From Cyclaneusma minus (lineage: Eukaryota; Ascomycota; Leotiomycetes; Marthamycetales; Marthamycetaceae), in contig JAKZHN010000009.1 of NCBI GenBank assembly GCA_037179335.1, forward strand, positions 248,001-312,000: a stretch of 64,000 bases of DNA. Direction: 5' to 3'. Below the pieces are notes generated by a model. The model ran no database searches and was not told where the DNA came from. It saw only the letters and a list, made by a program, of their open reading frames with translations. Numbering within the stretch: the first letter of the stretch is position 1; each line of letters starts with the position of its first letter. The position numbers and the translations under genes were made by a program. Positions 50,184 through 62,157 of the stretch are shown one piece after another.

Positions 50184-53100
50184 ATGTCAGGCGAAGGCTC
50201 CCATTCAAACCAGGGCGGCCACGATCTGCTGCGCCAGGCGACGAGCTACATGATGTCTAGGTACGCTCACTTTCACATCCACACTCCACCATCGTATAAT
50301 GTTGTTACACTGTGGCAAGGGCAGAGACGCAAGGCAAGAGGCGCCAGCTGGCACCAGGCTCGCTCTGGGAGACTGTCCAGTGGTTGCGGTGTCGCAATGG
50401 CACAGCCAGCAAAAACATTGCTGTCGGTGTCGCGGGGTCTTCACATGCCTCGCAGTCGAGGTGGTGGGCCAGATCGCCGTACGTGCTGAGCTGCAAGATT
50501 GAGTGCGCGTTGTACAAGACAGCACAACCAAACCTCCCCGCGGGGGTCGAGATGACTGCGTCCCATGATATCCCATTGCTGTCTCGCAAAGCTACAGCCG
50601 GTGGAGCGGGAGTCGCAGGCTTGACGTCGCGCCCGTCGCTTCAAAGACCTGACTGGTGCATCTCGGCCCTGCATAAACGACAAGACAGGTTTTTTCTTTC
50701 TTTCTTCCGGAAGTCTGGAACACCGTTCGAACACCAGTACCCTCATGCTTGCCACTGCGCCTGCCCGCTATATACCCTCCCTGCCCAATGACTCGCTGGC
50801 TTCTTGATTGTTTGGCTTGTGCCTCTCCCACAGCTGCGAGACTTTCGCGCTTGGAAAATCTCACTCGTCACTTCCCTCTCCCCCAGATCTACATATTTGA
50901 GACTGTCCCCACACCCCCGAGCAGACCCCAGATCGGATATGCATCTTCATTTTCAATTTCAACCGCCCCAAAAGCCTTCTGCCTACTCTTCTGGCGCACT
51001 CTGTCTTGATCTGCGGAGCCTTGACTTCAATCATGACTGTCAGCATGACTTATGCTAATCTGTTTCGCATCCACAGCAGTTCGAAGCGCGGTTCCGACGA
51101 TGGCGAGCAAATCGATTCAGATGTCCCGTCCTCGGGCGTCGCGACTCCGAAGCCAGATCCAGCAGACAAGAGATTGCCAGGCATCATGCCCAGCTATTTT
51201 GGACAGGTTGGTTCAGGTTCTTCTACAAGTCAGAATTCAGACTGGCCCCTGCAAACGCCTGCCCTGGATAGCACTAGCAAGAGCCCCTCTCCCGTCCACC
51301 ACCGAGAACAGACGGTAGATCAAGGTGCATCGTCTGCTATGTCAGCTCCACACCAGGAGTCTGAAAGTAGCCACGATGATGAAGGAGGACCTCCTCCGCT
51401 CTTGCCCCATGAGCGCCTGGAGACCTCTCAGCCTTCCTCCTCCCAGGCTTCCACAGATGCTCTACATCCTTACCCGACACCTCCGGTCTCATGCGCAACT
51501 TCATTGCATAAATTGAAGCTGCGAGACTCTGTTTCCGATGGTGAAGAGAAAGGATCGAGCGATGAGCCTGCCTCTCCCCAAAACCCCCCCAAACCCACCG
51601 AATCCCTGCCCGTCAGAACAGCACGCAAGTTGTCAATCATGAACCCTCTGTCAAGCATTGTAACCACCTCGCATGCACATGCCAGCTTCTCGAAACTCGA
51701 AGGATCCTCGACATCGGACAGTTCTCCTTCCAAATCTCGCTTTGATTCCGGTTTTGCTGCGGACTCTCCTTCTTATGATAGGCTCAAGAAGCTAACAGAT
51801 GACGCGGAGTCCCCGCGTGAAAAGAGTAACCCTCCTACTCCCACCCGAGCTTTGTCCTCCAACCGGACGTCGGCTTCAGAAAACTCTACAGATGCCCAGG
51901 ATGCTCAATCAAGAGCTAGCGACAACACCAGCGAGCCCCGTTCATCTACAAGCGAGGGCGACGTTCCCGTCAAATCACCCAAGGGAAAGTTGAGAGTCAA
52001 GATTGTGGAGGCTAGAGGTTTGCGCAAGAGCCAAGACCCATATGTGGTTGCTGTGTTTCAACGAAACGAACTGGTATCCAAAGGACCGAGACCTGAGAAC
52101 GTTGACGAGGAACATGATGACGAAAGGAGCCCGGTTGGTGGTATTCCGATATCGAGAACTGGAAGCGACAATGGCAGATCTATGGCTATTCCAATGAGGA
52201 GCCGACAGAGCAGCTCGACAAGCTTGAATGAGTATCGTGATTTCAAGGGGAAGGGCAAAAGCAAGAACACGATTACAGACCCGAAATGGGACGCAGAAGC
52301 GCTTTTGTGAGTAGCTATCTTGGCAACGTCTATCCGTTTCTTTTTTGCTAATATGGTCTAGCGATGTTGTTGGCGACGATTCGCGGGTCAATATTTCGAT
52401 TTACGACAGAGGCAGTGATAGCGAGGACTTCCTTGGCACTGTCGACATCAACCCTCAATTTTCCGAGCATGTCGAGCCCATTTCTTGTTGGTTCCCGTTA
52501 GTGGGCCGAAAGAATACCTCTGTCCCGACCACTGGCGAGGTTTTCGTCGAAATCAAGTTCCAACGAACGTCGAAGAGGCAATATGGACCATCAGACTTCC
52601 AGATCCTCAAATTGATCGGCAAGGGTACATTCGGACAGGTCTATCAGGTTCGAAAGAAGGACACGAAGCGGATTTACGCCATGAAGGTTCTCCAGAAGAA
52701 GGTCATTGTGCAAAAGAAAGAGGTTGCCCATACAGTTGGCGAGAGGAACATCCTGGTTCGAACGGCCATGACTGAGTCGCCATTCATCGTCGGTCTGAAA
52801 TTCTCTTTCCAAACTCCTTCGGATCTGTACTTTGTTACCGACTACATGTCTGGTGGAGAGCTCTTCTGGCATCTTCAGAAGGAAGGCCGCTTTGACGAGA
52901 AGCGTGCCAAGTTCTATATTGCGGAGCTTATCCTTGCATTGCAACACCTCCACATGCACGACATTGTCTACCGAGATCTGAAGCCTGAGAACATCCTGCT
53001 GGACGCCAATGGCCATATTGCTCTCTGCGACTTCGGTTTATCCAAGGCCAATCTGACCAAGAATGCCACGACGAACACTTTCTGTGGTACCACCGAATAC

Positions 53101-53859
53101 CTCGCCCCGGAGGTCCTTCTAGATGAGGCTGGTTACACGAAGATGGTGGACTTCTGGTCTCTCGGTGTTCTCGTCTTCGAGATGTGTTGCGGATGGAGCC
53201 CCTTCTACGCCGAGGATACCCAGCAGATGTACAAGAACATTGCATTCGGCAAAGTTCGATTCCCTCGTGACACCTTAACCACCGAAGGACGAAACTTTGT
53301 CAAAGGCCTGCTGAACCGCAACCCCAAGCATCGTCTGGGCGCCCAGGACGATGCCGAAGAACTCAAGAGACATCCCTTCTTCGCCGACATTGACTGGGAA
53401 GCTCTCCAAAGAAAGGAGATCACCCCACCTTTCAAGCCAAAATTGAAGTCCGAGACCGACACCTCGAACTTCGACCCCGAGTTCACCAACGCTCTCAACG
53501 GAGCCTCTTCGCTCAACGCCCGCGCTGCCCAACTCGCAGCCGGCATCGCAACCTCGACCCCTCTTTCACCCGGTATGCAAGCCAAGTTCGAAGGCTTCAC
53601 TTTCGTGGATGAGAACTCGCTTGATGAGCACATGCGTGATCGCGTCAAGCAAGATTTCGACCAAATGGACGAGGATGAGAAGCACGACACTGACTGGGAG
53701 GAGCCCTTCAAGGACCGAAGCCGCAGAAGTGATCGCATGAGTGGCGTCGTTAACACTGGCAATGGCGAGAGCTCTGGCAACGGCGAGAGCTCGGAGACGA
53801 GGGACAGGAGCGATCGGGATAGCACTATGTTCAATGGGAACGATCACTTTGATATGTAA
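50184..53859 (+). CDS. SCK1: AGC-family protein kinase with C2 domain, Sck1/SchA type
   Basis: Serine/threonine kinase of the Sch9/Sck1 (SchA) group, acting in nutrient and TOR signalling. Exons 50184-50260, 51077-52306 and 52362-53859 give 934 residues. The N-terminal exon (MSGEGSHSNQGGHDLLRQAT) joins in frame across an 816-bp intron. A long Ser/Pro-rich region precedes a C2-like domain starting about residue 327 (GKLRVKIVEARGLRKSQDPY) that spans the second intron (FDVVGDDSRVNISIYD). The kinase domain begins about residue 514: FQILKLIGKGTFGQVY, AMKVL, YRDLKPENILL, DFGLSK, and activation loop TFCGTTEYLAPE with the PDK1-site threonine. The AGC tail has a turn motif (TSTPLSP) and a hydrophobic motif FEGFTF (about residue 844), the expected TORC-site region. 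All catalytic residues are present. Confidence 0.93.
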
Positions 53860-55180
53860 GGTGACTTCTTCGGGACAACACTGGGTATAGTCAATCGGGT
53901 ACCGAGCACCACGAATGCCAGCAGCGCGCACAAAGGCATGAGAGCCGTGTCGGGCCCACTATTGGCCATCTTCCATTTCGAATTTCGACCCTTTACTCTA
54001 TCGTATCGCATGGCTGGCGTACTCCTTTACTTGCAAATGCATCTGCGAAATCGGCGTTTCTACTGGCGACGAATTCGTTGTTTATCTCTGCATCAAACGA
54101 CGATTTGGCTAGTCGTTTTCTTTCCGCGCGCGTAACTGCTTCTTTCGAAACAACTTCGACTGTGTCTGTAATCCACCAGTCTTACACTCTGATGAATACG
54201 GGAAGATTACGAAAGACGTGGCCATGACGGAGCTGGGATTCACTACCTACCTATGGAATGGAAGAAAACAGCATTACGATTACTTTGCATGCAGGCGCCT
54301 ACCTCCGATGCGGGTGGCATTTGCGGATGTGTGACGGCATCACTTTCTTGCATTTCAAATGACGATGGCAGGCAGGAGGGGACACTGGGCTTCATGCAAT
54401 TGGGTGGGGCGGCGGACGATGGGGCCCGCCAATTGGGATCGGAATAAGCATCTCGAGGCCATCAAGGCTCGGCTTCAACCCAAGGGACTGACATATGTAC
54501 TTGTCCGTTTCCCGGCTTTCTTGCTGCTATGCTTCGGCTTCGGCTTCGCTCATCGGAACTTGCTTTCACACAATCCATCCTTGCCTTGTTTTTTTCTCTT
54601 GCGATGGTGCAGGAACGAGCTAGCCAAAGCCAGTTTTTTATGACGGGAGGATTCGATTTGCATTCTTCGTCAATTAGGTAGCTGCATTCAGGCTGTGTTT
54701 CTTCTCTGCTGCTTCCTTGTCTTTGCATTTGAATTCTTGTTGATTTTTTTTTTTTCTCGCGCTTGCATTCTGTGATGTTTGCAGTATGCGCTTTGCATGA
54801 TTCAGATTGAAGAGACAGATCAGAGAGAAGGACACGATTTTGCATCTTTTCTAATACGCGTGAAAGGGGAGGGACTTGCGCGCTACTGCAGGACATCAGG
54901 TTAATGACAGGCTGTTTGTGGGGAGTGGGTGTGGGATGTAATGGGGCTGGATGTGGGGAGCCGAGGGGACCGGGAGACTGAGAAACAGCCTTAGTTAATT
55001 GTTTTGATGTGGTTGTAGTGGTTGGGTCCGCTTCTTCTTAATGCGTAATGGAAAGGGATTTCTGTGTCGTGGGACTTTGCTTTGTTCAAATACGGTGACT
55101 TGTCTGTGATGTGAACGATGTGACTGCACGGGTTGTCAGGGACTTGGTGTGTGAGGATGAAAGTTATCGAGTAGATGGTG
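53860..55180. other. 3' flank of SCK1
   Basis: 3' UTR and spacer with T-rich runs near 54740-54760. No gene seen. Confidence 0.4.
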
Positions 55181-56350
55181 TTGTGTCATGTTCTGGTGTC
55201 AGTTCATGGGTGTTCTGTCGTCTATGGAAAGGGTCATTGCCACTATCTTACTTCTCGGGGTAAGGAGCGACTGGCGATTCACGAGACTACCTTCGACCGT
55301 GAAGGTAAGGCTAAGTTTAAGAAAGTCGGATCACGTGCGATGGTCCTCTCCTTTAAGAGGCCGGTCTCGAGACTGCAAGGTATATAAAGCTCCCTTGAAG
55401 ACTCTTTAGATCGTCATGCTCAGTTTGGCACCAGGAGTTTATTGAGGTGGAGAGAAAGTCCAGCTGTTTCTCTAGTTTCGCCAACGTGTTGTTGGCAGGT
55501 GGAGATTAAGGTTGTATTCAGATTGCAGGACGGTTTATGGTGTGGTTTGGGAAGGAAAGGTTTTCTGAATTGAGGGAGCAGGGGAGAGAGACGGCGGTGG
55601 CGTTGGGACATGACAGCAAAAGGGTTGGAAGGGTGGTGGTGGGAGACTGATGAGAATGAGAGACAAAGAACGAGATTACCACTGGGGCAGGCTGAGGTCT
55701 TGGGGATTTAGGTATATAAGGGCCCTTGGGGTACTCCTAGATCGCCAAGCTCACGAGAAGGACGAATCCATCGAGGTGGAGTGGACGCCCTGTTTAGTGT
55801 CACAGGTGGGAAGGAATCAAAGTACTCGTGGTGACTGAAATGGCACCTCAATGTTGCATCCAGATTTTACCACCGGGACGGTTAATGATCTGGATTGAGG
55901 AGAGGTTGCTTGCTGAGTATTGGCGGTAGGGAAGAGCGACGGTGGTAGCGTTGGGAAATGACAGCAGGTCGGTTGGAAGGGCAGTGGTGATGAGTGACTG
56001 AAGTCCTCGTTCTTTGTCTCTCGTACATACAGGGGCATGCGGAGGTCTTCGATCTTCAGGTATATAAAGCCCATTTGGAGTCTTTCTGGATCGCCAAGCT
56101 CATATGGCGAATGCAGCAAACAGTATTGGTAGAGAGGACGTCCTGCTTAATATCTCAGGTGGGAAGTGAAGGAATGGAGGACTCGTGGTAAGTGGAGGCT
56201 AAAGTTGGACGCAGAATGTGAGATGGTTTGTCCTGTGGATTGAGGGGGGAAGCTTTTTGAATCGTGGCCTTTGGGGGCAGGGAATTGAGACGGTGGTACA
56301 GTGGGAGGAAAAAAGTCTGAATACGGTCTACAGTCTCCGCTGGATTGCGA
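55181..56350 (+). repeat. second tandem array: three TATA-bearing units of ~340 bp
   Basis: TATA cores are at 55381-55389 (TATATAAAG), 55713-55721 (TATATAAGG) and 56061-56069 (TATATAAAG), spaced 332 and 348 bp. In all three, 24 bases separate the TATA core from a CCAAGCTC-like element (TCATGCTC 55414, CCAAGCTC 55745, CCAAGCTC 56094). Other shared blocks: AGACTCTTT/GAGTCTTTCT after the TATA, a GTGGGAAGG-like stretch about 65 bp further on, and, in the stretch before the next TATA, a GACGGTGGTAGCGTTGGGA-like block followed by ATGACAGCA. There is no shared reading frame; short ATG frames at the CAAGCTC element differ between units. Same layout as the 35.9-44.4 kb array, opposite orientation. Confidence 0.75.
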
Positions 56351-56455
56351 ATATTCTAAATAACCAGAAATATTTCCAGTAACTGCTCCAGCGATAAACA
56401 CTTGGATTCGCTTGGACATGAATCTCCCATTGGCGCTGTAGACCTTGGAGGATGT

Positions 56456-56468
56456 CATGAGTGGCATT
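56456..56468. repeat. 13-bp direct repeat, left copy (candidate target-site duplication)
   Basis: CATGAGTGGCATT, identical to 57845-57857. It bounds the AT-rich insertion. Confidence 0.7.
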
Positions 56469-57844
56469 TTTTTTATTCAGTTTATTGTCCGATCTATTAA
56501 ACCTATCGTGATATGCGATTGGCGTTTATGGTTTGTGTGCTTTCTACTACTATAAAAAGGAAAACCATTACTCAAGCTGATTTTTTTTTGAATTTACCAA
56601 AGGAATAAGGCACCCTTGGCGCTTTAGCGAACTAGAGCTGCTTTGGCAAGAATTCGGCAAGGCACAGGGTAAATTTATAGCCAGCTAAATTAAGCCCTTA
56701 AAGGGCGATTTGTAAATTCCTTAATATCGAGCCGTAATTGTATTTTTGACTGCCTTTGCCCTGGCCCAAAACTGGATAGATTTCATTTTCTATCCCTTAA
56801 TTTTTATACTATGCTTCGTTTTTATTCTAATCCCTTTTAGCCTTTTTTTATTTATTTTTTTCTAGCTTGGGACCAGGGCTTATTTTTTTTGGTCCATTTG
56901 CTTTATTTTTTTACTATGCCCGCTTAAAAAAATGGTAAACTGCCAAAAGGCTTTTGGCGCTATACCAAAGAACCAGCGGTGGAAATTTAATCCATTTAAT
57001 CAGGGCCTTGCTAAAAATAGAAATTGAATTTATTTAATAAATGCCTGCTTTGCGCCGGAGCCTCTCCAATGCCAATTTCCTTTTTTTTTCGTATTTAAAA
57101 TTTGTCCCAGCGCCCTAATTGGCGCTTTGGCCTAGCATTGCTTTATAATGGGATTGGTAGTGGTTAATTATTATAATTTAAAGGCTAAAAAATATATTTA
57201 TAAAATTGCCAAAAAGCCGCCGGTATTAAATTGGAAAATAAAAAAATTTAATTAGTTATTTTAAAATAAATAATGGCAATTTTTAATTATTATATTGGCG
57301 GTTTTAATTATTATAAAAATGCTATAGTAATATTATTATATTAAGTTGTTTTTACCAATTAAAAAATCATTTGCTGCAAGCCATTTATAGCTAATTTAAT
57401 TTATGCCTTAAAGCTTAAAGCTTTTTTAAAAATATAGCTAATTGGCTTATTTAGCTAAAAAAAGCTCTTTTAAAAAGGCATGGTATTTTAAGCCAATAAA
57501 AGCTAAAAGTATTTCGGCAATTTTAGGCCATTTTCAAGGCTTTTTAAAAAGCTTATTTTGCATGGCCAATATACAAATTAAGCTTTTTATAAAAATCTCA
57601 AACTTTATAGCATGGAAATTTAATTTATAGTGAAATTTAAATTCCATATTATTAATTTGGAAATCCCAAAATCCTATTTATATACCATTATGCGCTTGGT
57701 AATTACCCGAAGAGTTTTCGGCAAAAAACTCTTGGGAATTCTTTGCGAAAGTCGAACCCGCAATCTTTGTGTAAGCATGGAAGCCACATTACACAAGGTC
57801 TGCCAAGCCAATAGCAACGAAAGTTACCATTGAGCCACAAGGGC
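56469..57844 (-). mobile_element. AT-rich 1.38-kb insertion, retroposon-like, heavily mutated
   Basis: The block is far more AT-rich than its flanks, has no coding capacity and is bounded by an exact 13-bp direct repeat, as after a transposition event. On the minus strand its 5' end carries tRNA-type Pol III promoter-like boxes: box A TGGCTCAATGG (57837-57827) and box B-like GGGTTCGAC (57759-57751), 78 nt apart. The 3' end on that strand is A-rich next to the repeat (T-run on + at 56467-56474). Box signals, an A-rich end and a long duplication fit a retroposon (SINE-like or truncated LINE-like), but the body is longer than a usual SINE. A T6 run soon after box B (57730-57715 region, minus) would stop Pol III. 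The composition suggests RIP. The class is uncertain. Confidence 0.55.
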
Positions 57845-57857
57845 CATGAGTGGCATT
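57845..57857. repeat. 13-bp direct repeat, right copy (candidate target-site duplication)
   Basis: CATGAGTGGCATT, identical to 56456-56468. Confidence 0.7.
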
Positions 57858-58450
57858 CATGGCTAAGTCATGGCGAATATGTTAAAGAAGGCAACTGTTG
57901 ATATCAGATGGCGCAATTGTTGGTGCGCGCGAAGCTCAGCGGGACGTGTGCGCCCAGCTCAGCGGGACGGTCCAGTTCAGCCTGGCGTGAAGCTTCCAGA
58001 ATATATATAAACCCTACAAACTAACCACCACCCAACGCCACCAATTTTGCCAGCGCAGCATTACCTATTTATTTCGATCCAGCTCTTTTTAACCATATAA
58101 TTAGTTTTTTATAATTCGCAATATTGAGCGCGCGCAAAGGGGGTCAAAGTTTGCGATTTTCGTTCATGCGAGCGAATTAATTGGCTGAGAATTGTTTCGA
58201 AGAGGTGCCGTATTTGCCAGGCGAAATGGTTTCTCCGTATTCCGGTTTTTGAGCATAAAGCGCCGCAGGCTATTGGGGGATGCGGGGGGCTGGCCCCCCG
58301 ATATTTAAAAAGTATTAAAATTTAATTAAAATTTAAAAAGCACAAAAGCTAAGCCAGAAATTAAAAAGCCTTTTTTCTAAAACCAAGGATCCAGCTTTAA
58401 CTGCCGCTTCGCGTTGCCAGCGGCTTGCCCGCTGGCGAGCGAAGCTCGTT
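57858..58450. repeat. repeat-rich stretch with direct repeat, TATA and two hairpins
   Basis: AGCTCAGCGGGACG occurs twice (57933-57946 and 57956-57969), followed by a TATA-like AATATATATAAACC near 58002. Perfect inverted repeats lie at 58283-58300 (CGGGGGGC/GCCCCCCG, 2-nt gap) and 58416-58436 (GCCAGCGG/CCGCTGGC, 5-nt gap). It looks like pieces of transposon termini, possibly an LTR. No coding sequence. Confidence 0.45.
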
Positions 58451-60569
58451 CCTACTACGCGTTATGGATCCAATGGTCATATTAAAAACGGCTTGCCTCC
58501 TTCGCCCTCTGATTTTCAATATTTGCTCTTCTTCGGTGCGGTGCATGCTACAACCTCGATTCAGACGAGTTTGCGGCTCAAGAAGCTCGAATGTTTGCGA
58601 TGTGAACAAACTGTCACGACGGCAATCAGCAGTATTTCCGACACCCTGCTACTTCGACGAACTTGGAACGTCTTTTGAGACTCGGACGGTCAGTGAAGAC
58701 CTCGTCTGAGCTCTGAAGAGTTTGGTCTCGGCATCAGGAACACGGTCTCGATCGGCAGGAATAACAGCTTGGCTTCGAAAGGCCCCCCATCTGTCCCAAT
58801 GATGATCAACCTCCATTCCCCTGTTACGTCGGACGAACTTGACATATCGAAACCTCCAGTTTGTTTGAGTTTGTCAATGTACTAGATTTCTGTGATTTAG
58901 GGTCTTACATATATAGAATCCAAACAAAATAAACTTGTCACTCTATTCCCAAAATTTGAGCGGTCATAATGTCACTTCAATGGAGAAAAACATGCAGTTC
59001 TTAGTTTTTTATTAATTTACTGCAATATACAGCACATGGTGTGGATTTTTATGGGTGGAGTTGGGTCAAAAATCATCCAACGAAATTAGTTGCAGAAGGA
59101 TTCAGAGCTTATTTCACCAGGTTTTTTTAATTTAAAGTGATATTTGGATTTGTTAGACTCTAAATTATCCAAGGACACTATTTCTTTGATAAATTATCAA
59201 TTGGGTGGGTGTTACTAGCTAATAATACAACTTCGACCGATGATTTCTTGGCAAGACCAGACTGAGGGGATGTTGGATTTGGTTGAGTTTGGTGTAACGG
59301 CGGAAAGTTTGGCCGCGGAGCTTTACCCGATCAGGCAAGAGCTAGACCCTTTTAAGTCGCACCCAAAATACAAACCACGCAATAATGATTAGAGCTTTAA
59401 AGTTGCCATTCTTTAAATTGGTTTATTGAATCTCTTAAAAAATAAAAAAAGTTTGAATACAAAAATTATGGCGCTAGCCCTATTGCATTAATTTTCAATA
59501 GTTTATTTATAAATACGAATAGACGATTATTCGTAGCCGAGAATCCAGCCAATCGTAATCGTACGATTGCGATTACGATCGCGATTCTTGGCACGAGCTC
59601 AAAACGAATAGCTATTCGTGGAGAGCCCTAAAGCCATGAAGGGTGTCGAGAAATGTAACGCGGCTCTTCTAGGCGTGTCGGGGCGAAATTCGTCTAACCG
59701 CCTGCAGCGGCTTCGCGGATGATCTCGAACACAAGATAGTTTCTCATAGCTCTCCCTCCCTGGACCAGGCGCTCTACAGTGTCAAGAACGAGGGTTTCTA
59801 GAGACGACCTTCGGTGCCAAATCGACGCGCATCAATGACATCTTTAACATATTTAGCATATCAGCAACATCTTTGGCATCTTCCGGAGAGAAAGCAAAGA
59901 CAGCTGGAGGCTTGCCGGGATCCCCTCCAATTATCTACCTTACCTAGATATATTTAGAACTTACTCTCGAGCATATGCACCAGGGACTCGAATCAAAGGC
60001 CGTATGCGAGACGTTGTAGGCTTGCTTCGAGTCACCAAGTCAGCTCGTGGTATCATGGTATCAGAATGACCAAAGATAGTCACAAGCACCAAAATGCCTA
60101 GAATGATTCCATCTCACCGTACTTAGTCGTTTTTTTTTTTGCGTTTCAGTTCTGTCTAGCATTTCCACGGCCGTTAATGGCGAACTCATTCGAGTAGTCA
60201 CTAGTTTCCCATAGTTCTTTCTACGGTCTAAACCCAGTCCTCGGTATTCCAACGCTCATTATTGTTTTTGCCGTCATCCTTCCTGATTTCGTCACTTCTG
60301 ACTACTCTGCTGCGCTGTCTCTAATCCCTTGTGCAATACTCCAGTAGCTCCATCCCCGGAATCGCCAATCACCACCGGCGGCCCCGACTACACCGTGACA
60401 TTGTCATATTACGCCTGTACAGGACTGGGGGGCGTCTTCTCCAGAATGTTTGCCAGCACTTCCCGGTAAGCTCTTCTGGCTCGCGTTGTTTCCCTAGAAC
60501 CCGTTATCAGCATGCCTCGAGACATGTCTTCTTGACCCAGCAGAAAATATTCAGTTCAACTCACGGCTC
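58451..60569. other. decayed, AT-rich transposon-like region without genes
   Basis: No intact gene. Around 59263 a purine-rich stretch (GACTGAGGGGA) precedes TGTTGGATT, resembling the polypurine tract and LTR start of Copia-type elements; this is weak. The nested palindrome at 59515-59619 is listed separately. Nothing recognisable between 59640 and 60569. Confidence 0.4.
59515..59619. repeat. nested palindromic structure
   Basis: The central imperfect palindrome 59536-59592 has arms GCCGAGAATC / GATTCTTGGC and inner CGTAATCG / CGATTACG, with AATCGTACGATT near the centre. It is flanked by two smaller palindromes: ACGAATA...TATTCGT (59515-59534) and the perfect 16-mer ACGAATAGCTATTCGT (59604-59619). 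This looks like a miniature inverted-repeat element or transposon terminus. Confidence 0.7.
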
Positions 60570-61602
60570 TCATTTCGGGGCATAGTCAAGTAGTGGTGTT
60601 CCCTGGAATAACCCTTTGGATGAGAGACTCTGCATCAGCGAATATAGTTTTTCAGTCCCCACTTCAACTGGTCGATAGCGCGCTGATCGACAGCTCGCTG
60701 ATCGATAACTCTCGCGTCCAATATGGTCAGAACAGACAGTCCAGAACCACTGCAATGTCTCAGTGCTTGTTTCCAGCAGCCCCGTTAAGAACTCCAACTT
60801 TAGCGGTCGATGCTCGCATTCAGCGTCCATCCATACATGGCGGAGGCCGCGTGTACTCGAAAGATCCATATCTTTCGTCAAGTCATGAAGAAGTCGTGCA
60901 TGTGAAGCCGCCTCGTGGTGGTTGGGACGCAAGTAGAAGCTGTACCAGCGATACCAGGCATGGGAGAGGTGAAGCGGCTGCCAGGAGACATCGCATATAG
61001 CCCATGTCGTCCCACGCTCCATGATCTCGGATATCAGCGTCCTAACCTCCTCATCTTTGACGATCCTTTGTTGCTTCTTCTCCTCGGAACGATTTACACC
61101 AGCGGCTCTTTCTTGTTCGTTCGTCTTCGAAAGCTTGTGTCCACCTTCTTTCGCTGTTTTCTCCTTTTTCTGTGCCCCCCCGATCCCGGGGAAAACCACC
61201 ACCCTGCCCACAATAGCCCTGAAACTCTCAAACCGACTGTGCTTGCAGATTCTAAATCCGACGGAGTTCTTGGCTTTTGGGATTATGAACTGCTTCGCTT
61301 TGTAGAAATCGTCTTCGCGCATGAGGTCGGTGTTGAGATGGATTTCGACGCTATAGTTGCAGCCTGTTTCTTGGGATAGGCGCCCGAATTCTACTCTGCC
61401 ACTCGGAATGGGATTCAGTAGGACGCTGTTGTGTGCCTAGAAAGGGGGGTGGGGTTGACTCCTCCATCAGGCAGTGCCAAATGTCTTTCAGGATCTCGGG
61501 AGGGAGGATGGGTTGGCCTCGACTGCGCATGAGTGCCATGTACTGGGATCCGTTCTGTGATGGCGGGCCTGCGACTTCTAGAGGCTTTGGGTGAGAAGAC
61601 AT
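60570..61602 (-). CDS. 2EXR-like fungal protein, probably frameshifted
   Basis: The N-terminal part (Met at 61602) has ILPPEILKDIW, like the first half of the fungal 2EXR motif. The downstream part has a second-half-like segment NSVGFRICKHSRFESFRAIVG from another frame, and continues to a stop at 60570. The two frames meet between about 61370 and 61440, where the upstream frame reads SEWQSRI and the downstream frame reads EFGRLSQETGCNYSVEIHLN. A clean intron of normal size cannot join them, so a small frameshift (mutation or assembly error) is likely. The region between contains a charged KEKTAKEGG insert and a Trp-rich stretch (HAWYRWYSFYLRPNHHEA). Function of this family is unknown. It faces away from the second 2EXR gene. 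Confidence 0.5.
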
Positions 61603-62157
61603 GCTGGGCAGCTCGGAGATGTTTGCGGGAGAGGAGAAACTTGAGAGTCCAAGCACGCATATATCCCTTCCTCGCCTGTCGCCTAGACTTCTGCCTCACG
61701 CAAGCGAACAATGACCTGAGCAAACAGGAAATGAGCAAAGTACCTAAGCAGAGAGTGATCAGACACACTGAAAGCTCACAAGGCAGGAGAGATGCTTCGT
61801 GGTTCCCCGATTCTTTTCCAGATGCTCTGTATACCCAGGTGATTTCCCACAACTTCGAACCTGCGAGACTTTTGAGAGGGCGGAAGGCTCCTGATGAAAA
61901 TAGAACACTTTAAAAAGCTCATGAATCATCGCGGGAATTCTTCCAGGGTTTGTTCATCTTCTTGGTCGTTCCTTTGTTTTCTGCCTCTTTCAATAAATTC
62001 TGATAGTGATGAAGGCGGCGGAAAGAATGGAAGGTCGTATAAACTAGCTCCGTAGTAGCCAAGGCATTAATAAGATTCAGTGAATGAAAGGCTAGTATCT
62101 ACTTGATGTCAAAGCATTCTTCCCTCCGCCACTCACTTGCAAACCTAATCAACATCA
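61603..62157. promoter_or_regulatory. divergent intergenic region between two 2EXR-like genes
   Basis: Shared upstream region. No clear promoter element or other gene seen. Confidence 0.35.

Noticed and set aside
57715..57845. Intact tRNA gene on the minus strand
   Set aside because: Box A and box B-like sequences exist, but acceptor and D stems do not pair, so I treat it only as a tRNA-like part of the insertion.
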